A stretch of DNA of 64,000 bases. Origin: a bacterium (GTDB lineage: Bacteria; UBP15; UBA6099). The DNA lies in the NCBI GenBank assembly GCA_029564595.1, contig JAKQPS010000082.1, forward strand, positions 112,558 to 176,557. The letters run 5' to 3'. This document shows positions 53,536 through 61,796 of the stretch, in pieces. Within the stretch, counting starts at the first letter, position 1; every line of letters begins with the position of its first letter. Under the pieces are notes generated by a model. The model did not search any database. It was not told the origin of the DNA and saw only the letters and a program-made list of their open reading frames with translations. The translations under genes and the position numbers were made by a program.

Positions 53536-53572
53536 CTTGTGCAATATATCACAAGCGCGCTCCTTTTGTAAA
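53536..53572 (-). promoter_or_regulatory. Promoter with overlapping palindrome upstream of the acyl-CoA dehydrogenase
   Basis: Minus strand TTTACA (53567-53572), 18-base spacer, TATATT (53543-53548). The -10 lies inside a 20-bp palindrome, CTTGTG-N8-CACAAG (53536-53555), which includes TGTGA-N6-GCACA, one base from a CRP/FNR-type site. A regulator bound here would block or reposition the polymerase. Confidence 0.5.
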
Positions 53573-53685
53573 ATAAAAATTACCTGCAAATTCTCGCATG
53601 ATTTTCAAATGCGGGCGATTGTCAAAACGCGCGCTTCAGTCTTTTTGTTCTTGTTTGAAATACTCTTAAAATTGAGGTCTTATTG

Positions 53686-54435
53686 TTATTCAACTGAGCC
53701 GGAGCGATCTTCGACGACTTTGCCGTACAGTCTCACGAGTTCCGGAAATTCATAGTACTCCACAAGCTCTCCATGTGAAAACACGACATATCTGCCGATG
53801 GGTATCCCATACAACGGATCTCCGTATCTCCATCTTTCAAGTATCTTTGCGCCTTTTGATATGATATCCTTGGCTACTGGCTCTCCTATCGCCGATACGA
53901 CCTGTTCGTAATTCATCCCTATCAACAGAAATCCTCTTGAAGCATAAAACGCTTTTACAGGGTCCCAATCGGGATTCACTCTAAGCAGTTCTGCCGTTCT
54001 CGGATCATTTATTATTGATTTCACTCCCATTTTTTCAATAGCTTTATCGTCGCCTGCGGATAACGCTTTATCCAGAGAGTCGGATTCGCATTCATCGATA
54101 ACCGCTATGCCGTAATTCTTCTCATCGCCTCTCGGAACAATCACTCTCCTGACTTTCAGGTCATACTCCTTGCCGTCGGCAGGGCATCTCTTCATTGTTC
54201 CGGTCAACACGGATGACGTAGGATTGCGGAAAGAGGCAATATAAACAAAAAGAATAACTGACGACGCGCAAAGAACAAATAACAATGCCGCGTAAAACCA
54301 TGACATTCCGGATGCTTGCCCGGAAAAACGATTCCCTGCGCCCTTGTATCCACCTTCGCAGCGCGGGCATCTATCCGCGCCGCGCGGAATAGGCGCGCGG
54401 CATTTTGAGCATAGCGATGTCCCTCTAATATCCAT
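53686..54435 (-). CDS. Zinc-ribbon membrane protein, BamE-like C-terminal part (249 aa)
   Basis: Not a named protein. The N-terminus has a zinc ribbon (Cys9, 12, 23, 26: CSKC ... CPRC), one membrane helix (about 46-67), then an extracytoplasmic domain. The C-terminal part GFLLIGMNYEQVVSAIGEPVAK ... ERWRYGDPLYG resembles the SmpA/OmlA (BamE) fold motif of small outer-membrane assembly proteins. Divergent from the zinc-ribbon gene at 54584. Function unknown. Confidence 0.7.
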   Translation of the reverse strand: MDIRGTSLCSKCRAPIPRGADRCPRCEGGYKGAGNRFSGQASGMSWFYAALLFVLCASSVILFVYIASFRNPTSSVLTGTMKRCPADGKEYDLKVRRVIVPRGDEKNYGIAVIDECESDSLDKALSAGDDKAIEKMGVKSIINDPRTAELLRVNPDWDPVKAFYASRGFLLIGMNYEQVVSAIGEPVAKDIISKGAKILERWRYGDPLYGIPIGRYVVFSHGELVEYYEFPELVRLYGKVVEDRSGSVE

Positions 54436-54583
54436 GCTGAATTACCTTTGCTTCCGAACTCGGCGGATTTCATTTCGAGCCGCCGACTAAAGTATATTTT
54501 GTTTGCGGCGGATTGAAAAGCGCGACACTCTATATCGTTGACGATGCGGCAAACGGATGTTACTCTATCATTGAGGCTTCTAC

Positions 54584-55087
54584 ATGGTGACTCTTGTCTA
54601 CATCTGCGGCAGTTGCAAAGGCGACATACAATCGCGAACGTTCGAAGTCGAGTACGCCGATGTTAGCGAAGCAGGCTCGGCTTCCGTCCCTCCTTGCCCG
54701 ACATGCAAGAAAAGCCGCAGCGTGACAAGGTATTTCGGACACAATATCTACTCCGCCCCGAAAAAGAAGGCAAGCTGCATTCCCTCAGGATACAAAACGC
54801 TTGAAAACTCCGAAAAAAAAGCTGTCGTTTCGTTAGGCGTCAGGGTGGACGACGAAGAAGAGCGAAAGGCGGTACAGCACACCATTGAAGAGCTTACAGG
54901 CGGTATTCCAGTTGAAGATTTGTCTGATGCCGACGTCGATGTTCCGGAAACCAGACTCGGTCTGAAAAAAGGAACTATGGACAGAGCCATTTTCGATATG
55001 CGTCAGAAGAAAATGTTTAAAGAATTGGCCGAAGGCAAGAAAGTGAGCGGATTCTACCTTCCACTCACCGGCGACACCGGAAACTAA
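54584..55087 (+). CDS. Zinc-ribbon orphan protein (167 aa)
   Basis: N-terminal zinc ribbon (Cys8, Cys11, Cys38, Cys41). A charged middle (VRVDDEEERKAVQHTIEEL) and a basic C-terminus (GLKKGTMDRAIFDMRQKKMFKELAEGKK). No signal peptide. It does not match a family I can name. Convergent with the vor operon. Confidence 0.6.
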   Translation: MVTLVYICGSCKGDIQSRTFEVEYADVSEAGSASVPPCPTCKKSRSVTRYFGHNIYSAPKKKASCIPSGYKTLENSEKKAVVSLGVRVDDEEERKAVQHTIEELTGGIPVEDLSDADVDVPETRLGLKKGTMDRAIFDMRQKKMFKELAEGKKVSGFYLPLTGDTGN

Positions 55088-55171
55088 TCGCAAATCAACC
55101 GTAAAAAGCAAACTGCGCGCCGCTTCCGCGCGTTTCCGCAGACTTTATACTTGACAGTGACAGTTCTAATA

Positions 55172-55606
55172 TTACAAAGAATAAATAGTTTCGTCGACGA
55201 TAGCGATGTAGTTGTCTTTCAGCGTTTGAATCGCTTTTTCCGTGTCGCTCACGCGGAAAATCAAGATGGCGTTGTTCCTGAATTTTCTCAGGTAAGGATA
55301 AAGGTAGTGAACGTTGACGCCCGCCGCGCCTAACGGTTTCAGCACCGAGTTAAGCCCGCCGGGATGGTCGGGAGATTCCACCGCTATGACATCTCTCTGC
55401 CACACGTTGTAGCCCGCCGCAGAAAGAACCTGTTCAGTCTGGTCCGGGTTGTCGGTGATAAGCCTGATCGTGCTTTTGTCCGCGGATTCGGCAAGCGATA
55501 TCGCTCCGATGTTTATCCCGGCTTTCCCCAGAAGATCGCTGACTCCTGAAAGCGCTCCGGGCGCGTTGTCCAGTAGAACCGATACCTGCTTAATTGGTTT
55601 TGTCAT
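55172..55606 (-). CDS. Tandem ACT-domain protein, second copy (144 aa)
   Basis: Two ACT domains: QVSVLLDNAPGALSGVSDLLGKAGINIGAIS and HPGGLNSVLKPLGAAGVNVHYLYPYL. Last gene of the vor operon, 28 bases after the gamma subunit. Paralogue of the ACT gene in the ior-paaK cluster, so both 2-oxoacid oxidoreductase clusters that handle amino acid carbon skeletons carry one. Confidence 0.9.
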   Translation of the reverse strand: MTKPIKQVSVLLDNAPGALSGVSDLLGKAGINIGAISLAESADKSTIRLITDNPDQTEQVLSAAGYNVWQRDVIAVESPDHPGGLNSVLKPLGAAGVNVHYLYPYLRKFRNNAILIFRVSDTEKAIQTLKDNYIAIVDETIYSL

Positions 55607-55634
55607 GTCTGTCCGCCATGTTTGAAGTTGTCAG

Positions 55635-56204
55635 CTATGCCTCTATGCTCTCAAGCTTCTTGATTTGTTCTTTCGCATTGTCGTGCCCGGCCTTGATTGC
55701 CTTGATATTGAACTCGACAAGCTCTTTCTTTTTCTTCCCTGTAACCTCGCCGACCGCGTCGATTAGTGACTGGAAAGAAACGACGTTAGATACAGCGGCG
55801 TACGCGCCGAGCATCACCATGTTCGCCGAACGCATTGCTCCCAATTCTTCGGCGATGTCCGAGCCGGGAACCTGTATCTGGGTCACTCCGCTTCTTCCGA
55901 GTTCGACATTCACGAGAGAGGAGTTTGTGACGATATAACCGCCGGGTTTGATTATGTGTTGAAATCTGAGCAGGGAAGGATTGTTCATCGCCACCACGTA
56001 ATTGGGAGACGAAGCGATAGGCGAGGAAATCTCGTCAGTCGATATGGAAACGGTGCAGTTCGCCGTTCCGCCGCGAACCTCCGCGCCGTAGCTTGGCATA
56101 TAGGTTACGAATTTATCTTCGTTCATTGCGGCGGTCGCCACGCAAACACCCATCAGCAACACGCCCTGACCGCCGAATCCTGCGAATATCGTTTTAACCA
56201 GCAT
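55635..56204 (-). CDS. 2-oxoacid ferredoxin oxidoreductase gamma subunit, Vor-type (189 aa)
   Basis: GFGGQGVLLMG (9-19) and MPSYGAEVRGGTANCTV identify the gamma domain. It overlaps the TPP subunit by 11 bases. Helical Lys/Glu-rich tail. Part of a four-gene set with ferredoxin, VorB-like and TPP subunits. Confidence 0.92.
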   Translation of the reverse strand: MLVKTIFAGFGGQGVLLMGVCVATAAMNEDKFVTYMPSYGAEVRGGTANCTVSISTDEISSPIASSPNYVVAMNNPSLLRFQHIIKPGGYIVTNSSLVNVELGRSGVTQIQVPGSDIAEELGAMRSANMVMLGAYAAVSNVVSFQSLIDAVGEVTGKKKKELVEFNIKAIKAGHDNAKEQIKKLESIEA

Positions 56205-56964
56205 CTTTTTTTGATCCCTTCCGGGAGTCCTTTATCACTCCGAGCGGAAAATACGGAGTCATGACCTCGTCTATCCACTTCCATGATTTGACAGGGCTCA
56301 TTTTCCAGTTTGTCGGGCACGGCGAAAGAATCTCTACCATCGAGAAACCTTCACCGTTCATTTGAGTGAGGAACGCTTCCCTGATCGCTTTTTTGGTTCT
56401 TCGGATTGCTCGCACTGAATTTACCGCGCAACGCTCGATATAGGTGGAGCCTTCGAGGGAAGCGAGAAGTTCGCTGACTTTTATCGGGTAACCCTCGCGA
56501 TGAGCTTCTCTACCAGCGGCGGCGGGGGAGGTCGTTGTGCGCTGGCCGAGTAGCGTCGTAGGGGCCATCTGCCCTCCCGTCATTCCGTACACCGCGTTGT
56601 TCACAAAGATAACCGTAATATTTTCGCTTCTGTTCGCTGAATGAACCGCCTCCGCCGTGCCGATTGCCGCGAGGTCGCCGTCTCCCTGATACGAAAAAAC
56701 GATCGATTCAGGATTCGCTCTTTTGATGCCGGTGGCGACAGCGCAGGCGCGGCCGTGCGGCGCTTCTATCATATCGACGTCGAAATAGAAATAAGCCAGA
56801 ACGGCGCAGCCGGCGGGGGGCACGCCCACAGCGCGGTCTGCTATTCCGAGTTCCTCGATTACTTCGGCTGTAAGCCTGTGGATAACGCTGTGTCCGCAAC
56901 CCTGACAATAATGGGTAGCAGCGTCTTTCATGGTTGACGGCCTTGCGGGCCTTCGTCTTTTCAT
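56194..56964 (-). CDS. 2-oxoacid ferredoxin oxidoreductase TPP-binding beta subunit, Vor-type (256 aa)
   Basis: YCQGCGHSVIHRL (19-31) carries the conserved Cys motif; HGRA (70-73), GDGD (94-97) and VNNAVYGMTGGQM (121-133) form the TPP/Mg site. It is two bases from the VorB-like gene. The likely product is isobutyryl-CoA or a similar branched acyl-CoA, by analogy with VorB. Confidence 0.92.
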   Translation of the reverse strand: MKRRRPARPSTMKDAATHYCQGCGHSVIHRLTAEVIEELGIADRAVGVPPAGCAVLAYFYFDVDMIEAPHGRACAVATGIKRANPESIVFSYQGDGDLAAIGTAEAVHSANRSENITVIFVNNAVYGMTGGQMAPTTLLGQRTTTSPAAAGREAHREGYPIKVSELLASLEGSTYIERCAVNSVRAIRRTKKAIREAFLTQMNGEGFSMVEILSPCPTNWKMSPVKSWKWIDEVMTPYFPLGVIKDSRKGSKKDAG

Positions 56965-56965
56965 G

Positions 56966-58048
56966 TTATTTCTCTCTCGCTATCTTGTTGTATGCTCTTG
57001 ATATCACTCTAAAAAGCTCGGCGGGGGTCGGCACCACGCCTCCGGGCCTTCCGTACATCAAAACTTCGGCTCTGCCTTTTACGCCCAGTTGCACATCCTC
57101 AACCATTTGACCTGTGCTCATCTCGAAACTCATGAAATGCTTGACCGTTTCGGCTGTTTTGTAAATGTGCTCGTAAGGGAACGGCCAAAGCGAAATCGGT
57201 CGTATCAGTCCGACCCGCATATTCTTCTCGACGCATCTCTTAACCGCGGCTTTTGCTATTCTGGCGGCGGTCCCGTACGCGACTATCGCTAACTCGGCGC
57301 CCTTCATATAGTATTCCTCATGCCTGATTTCGCGCCGCTCTATTCGCTGGTACTTTCTGTATAACCGCCAGTTCTGTTCTTCCTCGACATCCACATCCAG
57401 CAGAAGCGACCTTATGAATCTGCTGGGCCTGTCTTTTGCCCCTTTGACTGTCCACGGTTTGTCGGGAAGCTGTTCAGGCAAAATCTCCTTGTCGTTGAAC
57501 ACCACCGGCTCCATCATCTGTCCTAGCATTCCGTCCGCCAGCACAAGCACAGGCGTTCTATACTCGTCCGCCAATTCGAAGCTTTTGCGCGTAAGGTCGT
57601 AAAGTTCCTGAACGGAAGCAGGAGCAAGCACTATGGTGCGATAGTCGCCGTGGCCGCCGCCGCGCGTCGCTTGGAAATAATCGCTCTGAGCCGGGGCGAT
57701 GTTGCCGAGACCGGGTCCGCCTCGCACTATGTTCACTATAACGCAAGGAAGCTCCATCGCTGCTATGAATGAGATGCCTTCCTGCTTCAGGCTGATTCCC
57801 GGAGATGACGAGGATGTCATCACCCGCGCTCCGGTGGACGCCGCTCCGAGCGCCATGTTGATCGCGGCTATCTCGCTTTCCGACTGTAGAAACACTCTGC
57901 CGGTGTCCATCATCCGCCGCGCCATGTACTCTGTCAGTTCGTTCTGTGGAGTAATAGGATATCCGAAATAACACGCGCAACCGGCCCTCACAGCGGCCTC
58001 GCCTATCGCCTCTGAACCCCTCATTAACCTTTTTTCTTTATTCTTCAT
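56966..58048 (-). CDS. vorB: 3-methyl-2-oxobutanoate ferredoxin oxidoreductase subunit VorB (360 aa)
   Basis: Alpha subunit that closely follows the VorB pattern from memory: MRGSEAIGEAAVRAGC, FGYPITPQNELTEYMARRM, TSSSSPGISLKQEGIS, and NIVRGGPGLGNIAPAQSDYFQ. It decarboxylates branched-chain 2-oxoacids to acyl-CoA with ferredoxin. Overlaps the ferredoxin gene by 11 bases. Specificity is by family resemblance only. Confidence 0.9.
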   Translation of the reverse strand: MKNKEKRLMRGSEAIGEAAVRAGCACYFGYPITPQNELTEYMARRMMDTGRVFLQSESEIAAINMALGAASTGARVMTSSSSPGISLKQEGISFIAAMELPCVIVNIVRGGPGLGNIAPAQSDYFQATRGGGHGDYRTIVLAPASVQELYDLTRKSFELADEYRTPVLVLADGMLGQMMEPVVFNDKEILPEQLPDKPWTVKGAKDRPSRFIRSLLLDVDVEEEQNWRLYRKYQRIERREIRHEEYYMKGAELAIVAYGTAARIAKAAVKRCVEKNMRVGLIRPISLWPFPYEHIYKTAETVKHFMSFEMSTGQMVEDVQLGVKGRAEVLMYGRPGGVVPTPAELFRVISRAYNKIAREK

Positions 58049-58247
58049 CGTAAACCTCTATCGACAACTCAGGACATACAATCATGCAGGATTCGCATCC
58101 GCTGCATTCCCCGTTTTCCACCGGCATAGCGGGGTGATACCCTTTGGAGTTAAGTTCTTTCCCTATGGCGATAGACTTTTTCGGGCATACTTCTATGCAC
58201 AGGTAGCAGCCCTTGCATGTTTCTTTGTTAATCACAATACACGGCAT
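58038..58247 (-). CDS. Ferredoxin-type delta subunit of the Vor complex (69 aa)
   Basis: Two [4Fe-4S] motifs, CKGCYLCIEVCP and CSGCESCMIVCP, with the GYHPAM spacer. The start is ATG 58247, with GGAGAGG seven bases upstream; the longer frame to 58313 overlaps the promoter and a leader hairpin and is rejected. First gene of the vor operon. Confidence 0.9.
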   Translation of the reverse strand: MPCIVINKETCKGCYLCIEVCPKKSIAIGKELNSKGYHPAMPVENGECSGCESCMIVCPELSIEVYDEE

Positions 58248-58266
58248 ATCGACGCCTCTCCATGCA

Positions 58267-58285
58267 GCGCCGCAAACTGCGGCGC
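58267..58285 (-). promoter_or_regulatory. Leader hairpin of the vor operon
   Basis: GCGCCGC pairs perfectly with GCGGCGC around a 5-base loop, between the predicted start of transcription and the ribosome site of the first gene. It may affect mRNA stability or translation. Confidence 0.5.
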
Positions 58286-58294
58286 GAACGAGAT

Positions 58295-58323
58295 ATTGTA
58301 TTCCCCCGCCCACTTTTTTTCAA
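58295..58323 (-). promoter_or_regulatory. Predicted sigma70-type promoter of the vor operon
   Basis: Minus strand TTGAAA (58318-58323) and TACAAT (58295-58300), 17 bases apart. Start near 58288. Confidence 0.55.
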
Positions 58324-58386
58324 CTGAATATTTCTGTGAAAGGTTTCAGAATCGCCCGGAAAAAATTAAAGCAGGGGTGCGCGCAG

Positions 58387-60093
58387 TCAGGGCCGGCTTC
58401 GCTCGCCGCCGCTTTTTTCACATTCTCTCGCAACGGAATCAAAATCTATCAGGAACCTATTGTAAGGATAAAACTTCAATCCGGCATCGATTATTTCGCG
58501 CGCGTCCCCGCATTCTCTGTTCAACAAGCTTGTGTGCGCCAGATAAAGATAAAGCTTTTCATTAAAATAAGGCGGACATTCTCCAATCTGCTTTTTGCCG
58601 ATTTCAACGGCGGACATCACAAGTCCTTTCGAGCTTTCAATCACCGACTGGCGGTAAGAAAGCGCGCATCCGCCCGTGCTGCGCATCGTGTGTCCCGCAA
58701 AAACTGCCGACGCCGCTAGCAACGCTACAAATACTATTGCGCGGGGAACAACGCTTACTGTCCTTTTCGGACTTTCGAATGATTGTTCTTCCTCGCTTCC
58801 TTTCATCTTTATTAAAGCGAAACCCATAGCCATTAATAGCCAAAAATTAAGGAACTGGGGCAGGTTCTTCATCGGGAACTGAAAGAAAAAACTCTGAAAA
58901 GCAAAAACAAGGGCCGCGCACATTATTCCAAGAGTCAAAACCCTCGTTTCAATGTCGGTTTGCTTCCGAAGAACGGTTATTAAACTCATTGAAAAGAAAA
59001 TGCCTATCGCAGCAAGGTAGCAGAGCAGGGCAGGGACGCCGCCTTCCGCGCCTAGCTCGAAATAATCGTTGTATGCGTCAAAAGTCATGCCGTGAGGATT
59101 GTATTTGAGGTCTGTCTGGTCGCTGTAGGCGGGATAAAAACGGGAGAAATTGGTCAGCCCGACGCCCCATGCGGGCTTGTCTTTCATCATTTCCGTCGCG
59201 GCTCGCCAGTATGAAAGTTTCAGATAGCCCTGCTCGTCAAGAAAACCTTTTGCTGTTGAAACTCTTTTTGTTATCGAAATTGAATAAGGGTTTGCGCGGG
59301 GTATCGCCATGATAATCGCAGGCGCAATGAAAGCGATGACTATCAGCGCGGTTGCGGTTTTAGGCAGTTTAGATGGAAAAAAATTCCGGCGGCGCACAAA
59401 AACGATTGCGGCAAACAGAACAAGAGAGCAAACAACCGCAAGCCACGCGCTTCGACTGTATGAGAAAATCAGCGCCGTTACAATGATTGCCAACGAAACG
59501 AACCGGACGAATCTCAGCGAAGGTCGTATATCAGGCTGAATTGCTTTGCTCAGCGCGAGAGCGCATCCCATTCCGATGTATCCCCCGAATAGATTGGGGT
59601 CGTCGAAAGCCGAATCAACTCGCTCTCCCCAGTCAATCGGCCATGTCCAGAATTCGATTCCGAAGTTCTCAAGAATTCCGACCAACGACAGGAAGACGGA
59701 AACGCCTATGAGAACGTCCGTCAGCGTTGAGACGCGCTTTTTTGATGTCATCGCGGTGGCGGCGATAAAGTAAACAGCCGCTATCGCCGGAAACTGAGCG
59801 AAATACACCGCCGCTCCCCCCTTAATCGGAGCAACAGCGGTGGAAACGCCCAGCAACGCGACGAACAAAATGATAGAGATGTCAGCGGGCGTTCTGTTCC
59901 ATCGGGTGGCTTTCTTGAAGAGAAACTCGAACGCGAAAACATTGACAAGCGCAAGAGCGAAAAGAATAAAGAAGACCATTCTAGGCGTTCTATACATCGG
60001 GAACGGTTCCGGAACGAACACCAGCGGCAACGCGCAGACAAGAGCCGCTATGAGAGCGAAAGAAATTGTGTTTTGTCTATTGTTCTGCTTCAA
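58387..60093 (-). CDS. O-antigen ligase/polymerase-like membrane protein (568 aa)
   Basis: Polytopic inner-membrane protein of about 10-12 helices with the Wzy/WaaL-type loop: VDSAFDDPNLFGGYIGMGCAL and SYSRSAWLAVVCSL, and a periplasmic loop PAWGVGLTNFSRFYPAYSD before the last helices, as in the O-antigen ligase family. The soluble tail (from about 490) holds helical repeats, TPR-like. It would join or polymerise glycan chains on lipid carriers. The start is TTG 60093 with a weak site; no better ATG is near. It links the window to surface polysaccharide synthesis. Confidence 0.82.
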   Translation of the reverse strand: MKQNNRQNTISFALIAALVCALPLVFVPEPFPMYRTPRMVFFILFALALVNVFAFEFLFKKATRWNRTPADISIILFVALLGVSTAVAPIKGGAAVYFAQFPAIAAVYFIAATAMTSKKRVSTLTDVLIGVSVFLSLVGILENFGIEFWTWPIDWGERVDSAFDDPNLFGGYIGMGCALALSKAIQPDIRPSLRFVRFVSLAIIVTALIFSYSRSAWLAVVCSLVLFAAIVFVRRRNFFPSKLPKTATALIVIAFIAPAIIMAIPRANPYSISITKRVSTAKGFLDEQGYLKLSYWRAATEMMKDKPAWGVGLTNFSRFYPAYSDQTDLKYNPHGMTFDAYNDYFELGAEGGVPALLCYLAAIGIFFSMSLITVLRKQTDIETRVLTLGIMCAALVFAFQSFFFQFPMKNLPQFLNFWLLMAMGFALIKMKGSEEEQSFESPKRTVSVVPRAIVFVALLAASAVFAGHTMRSTGGCALSYRQSVIESSKGLVMSAVEIGKKQIGECPPYFNEKLYLYLAHTSLLNRECGDAREIIDAGLKFYPYNRFLIDFDSVARECEKSGGERSRP

Positions 60094-60238
60094 TTCTCTT
60101 CACTTATAGTCAAGATATTCGCATGCCGTCTAGTTGAGATTTTGCGCCTAAAAAACAATCCCAAAACCATTATTATCATTGATTCTATTATATTACTTCT
60201 TTCAAACAAAACAGATTTGCTGAAAAAAGGATAGACCA
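60094..60238. other. Gene-free A/T-rich stretch left of repeat copy 2
   Basis: Upstream of the ligase-like gene; no coding frame or clear promoter seen. With the repeat and the following 100 bases it forms a gene-poor zone. Confidence 0.4.
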
Positions 60239-60427
60239 TTCAACCCGAATCCGTCATTAGGATTCGGGAGCGATTGTTCAGAGCGGATGAAATGCGATGC
60301 GCAAGGCGCATTTTTGAAGTGAATAGAACTTATGGTTCATGAACAAAAAAATGCGGCGGCAACAAAGCAGTTCGCTGCTATGAAAATCACCCCGGTTCGT
60401 CGGCTCTATCGACGAATCCGGGTTCAA
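60239..60427 (-). repeat. MITE-like element, copy 2 (179 bp core with TTCAA flanks, inverted)
   Basis: Reverse-complement copy of the element at 29578, core 60244-60422. TTCAA lies at 60239-60243 and 60423-60427 in the same orientation as around copy 1, even though the element is inverted; this fits a target-site duplication. Here the 3' hairpin of the element reads CCCGAATCC/GGATTCGGG, a perfect 9-bp stem, where copy 1 has T-G pairs. Confidence 0.85.
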
Positions 60428-60527
60428 TGCTGATAGCTGAATATGACTCTCATGCCGAGATGATTCTCTTTTTTGGCGTCATTCTCGCAACATCGGGAAT
60501 CACTTTTATCTCCCCCCCGACATTCCT

Positions 60528-60797
60528 TTAGCGAGTCCCAACTTTCGCCCTAATAAAAATTACATATGCGCAAATAATAAAAGTCATCGGCATAAAGATG
60601 CTGATGACTTTTACGGAGAGGGCATGCCGCTCTGGAAGATACGGAGAAATGTATACCGCGAGCAGTGGAATCCCGGCTGGTTCTGGAACGGCAACATTAT
60701 CCCCGTTGGATGAAAAATACAATCTGCATAAACCCTTTTTAAGTTCTTGGGGTTTAATATCATGATGCTTACCGGTATATCGAACCCGTGAATTCAT
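60528..60797 (-). CDS. Possible small membrane protein (89 aa)
   Basis: Weak candidate. The C-terminal half has one hydrophobic segment (VISIFMPMTFIICAYVIFI) after PAGIPLLAVYISPYLPERH, which looks protein-like, but no ribosome site was found before ATG 60797 and the N-terminal half looks random. It could be the decayed remainder of a longer gene. Confidence 0.25.
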   Translation of the reverse strand: MNSRVRYTGKHHDIKPQELKKGLCRLYFSSNGDNVAVPEPAGIPLLAVYISPYLPERHALSVKVISIFMPMTFIICAYVIFIRAKVGTR

Positions 60798-60816
60798 TTA
60801 AGAGAATTCTTCACAG

Positions 60817-61221
60817 TTGATTCAGATCGTCACCGCGCTCGCGCCGCTCATTGTGGCCGTGCTCGGAATCCTTTTCAAACTCGGCCATGACGCGAGGGAA
60901 GAGCTTGCTCACGCGACATCGAGCGCGTTGAAACGGCTCGCCGCCGGCGAGATTGATTCCACCCGCGCCAAAGAGCTGATTCTCGCCACCGGGGTCGTGC
61001 CTGAAAAGAAAGTGGCGGGCGTAGTCGCCGCCGTGGACGCCGTTAACTCAAAAGTAATCATTCGCAAAAAGAAGGGAGAACCCCTCGAAGTCTTCACCGA
61101 CACCCTCATCCCCGGCGTGGGCGTCACCGTCGATTCCACCGGAGCCGTCAAAATCGAGCCGACCACGCTCACAAACAAAATCGGCCACAAAGTCGGCAAA
61201 TGGCTGAAGAAAACATTCTGA
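60817..61221 (+). CDS. Orphan protein with N-terminal membrane helix (134 aa)
   Basis: No family recognised. Hydrophobic start (IVTALAPLIVAVLGILFKL), then a charged amphipathic region and a Val/Gly/Thr-rich part (IPGVGVTVDSTGAVKIEP), ending in a basic KIGHKVGKWLKK. The only start is TTG 60817 because a stop lies just upstream at 60799, so the gene could also be 5'-truncated. Codon pattern is clearly coding. Phage-like or cassette-like appearance, without proof. Confidence 0.55.
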   Translation: MIQIVTALAPLIVAVLGILFKLGHDAREELAHATSSALKRLAAGEIDSTRAKELILATGVVPEKKVAGVVAAVDAVNSKVIIRKKKGEPLEVFTDTLIPGVGVTVDSTGAVKIEPTTLTNKIGHKVGKWLKKTF

Positions 61222-61234
61222 GGGGGTGGTTCAT

Positions 61235-61303
61235 TTGACTGTAAATGAAGCCATCAGCGAGGCGGACGCCTTGCAACACATGGACACCCTGCACGGGAAA
61301 TAG
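61235..61303 (+). pseudogene. Short coding remnant (22 codons)
   Basis: AGGGGG eight bases before a TTG start, then TVNEAISEADALQHMDT and a stop. The opening resembles the N-terminus of a small phage-type structural protein family I recall (TVxxAI-x-x-ADAL), cut short here. Likely a decayed gene. Confidence 0.3.
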
Positions 61304-61333
61304 GCAGTCCCCGAAAACGCCGAAACTCTCTCT

Positions 61334-61371
61334 GAACGCCGCTGCAATGCCGGGCGGCGTTCTTTGTTTTT
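61334..61371 (+). terminator. Intrinsic terminator after the orphan at 60817
   Basis: GAACGCCG pairs with CGGCGTTC (8 bp) around a loop, followed by TTTGTTTTT. It closes the 60817-61303 unit before the CRISPR region. Confidence 0.8.
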
Positions 61372-61484
61372 CAGTAGCCGGTCTTAATGGCTGTACCCAG
61401 CAATTTGGGTTTGATGATGATTGCTGATAAAAACTGAAGAAACTTTCAGTTGGTCGATCGCCAAGTCTGGAGGTAGTATAGGGT

Positions 61485-61796
61485 CTAACTTTCTCTGGAT
61501 CCTATTTTTAGCAGGAGAGCTGGGACAATAATAAGTCCCTGCATTCCACCGGCTGCTCCCCAGATCGTCATATTGAGAAGGAATTTGTTCGCCAGACTGT
61601 CTTTCTCACACAGGCTAACAAGTACATCCATGAGGGGTATTGCACCGAATGTTCGAATGTATACAAATGTGACACCAACTACAAATCCGAGCAACCCGCA
61701 CAATATCCCTAGAGGTTCCGCATTCCTGAGATTGCGGCCACCGACTCGTCTGATAATCCAAGCATATCCCTCGGCAAACAGATCGTAGCCATAGCC
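61485..61796 (-). pseudogene. Membrane protein fragment abutting the CRISPR array
   Basis: An open minus-strand frame from the first repeat leftward, with protein-like sequence YDLFAEGYAWIIRRVGGRNL, then GILCGLLGFVVGVTFVYIRTFG and two hydrophobic helices, ending KIGSRES. There is no start codon before the array; the frame meets TAA inside the repeat. The only internal start is a TTG at 61703, which would give 72 residues. Best read as a gene whose 5' end is missing next to the leader-distal end of the array. Confidence 0.5.

Noticed and set aside
58248..58313. Upstream start for the vor ferredoxin
   Set aside because: It overlaps the promoter and leader hairpin; ATG 58247 has a strong ribosome site.
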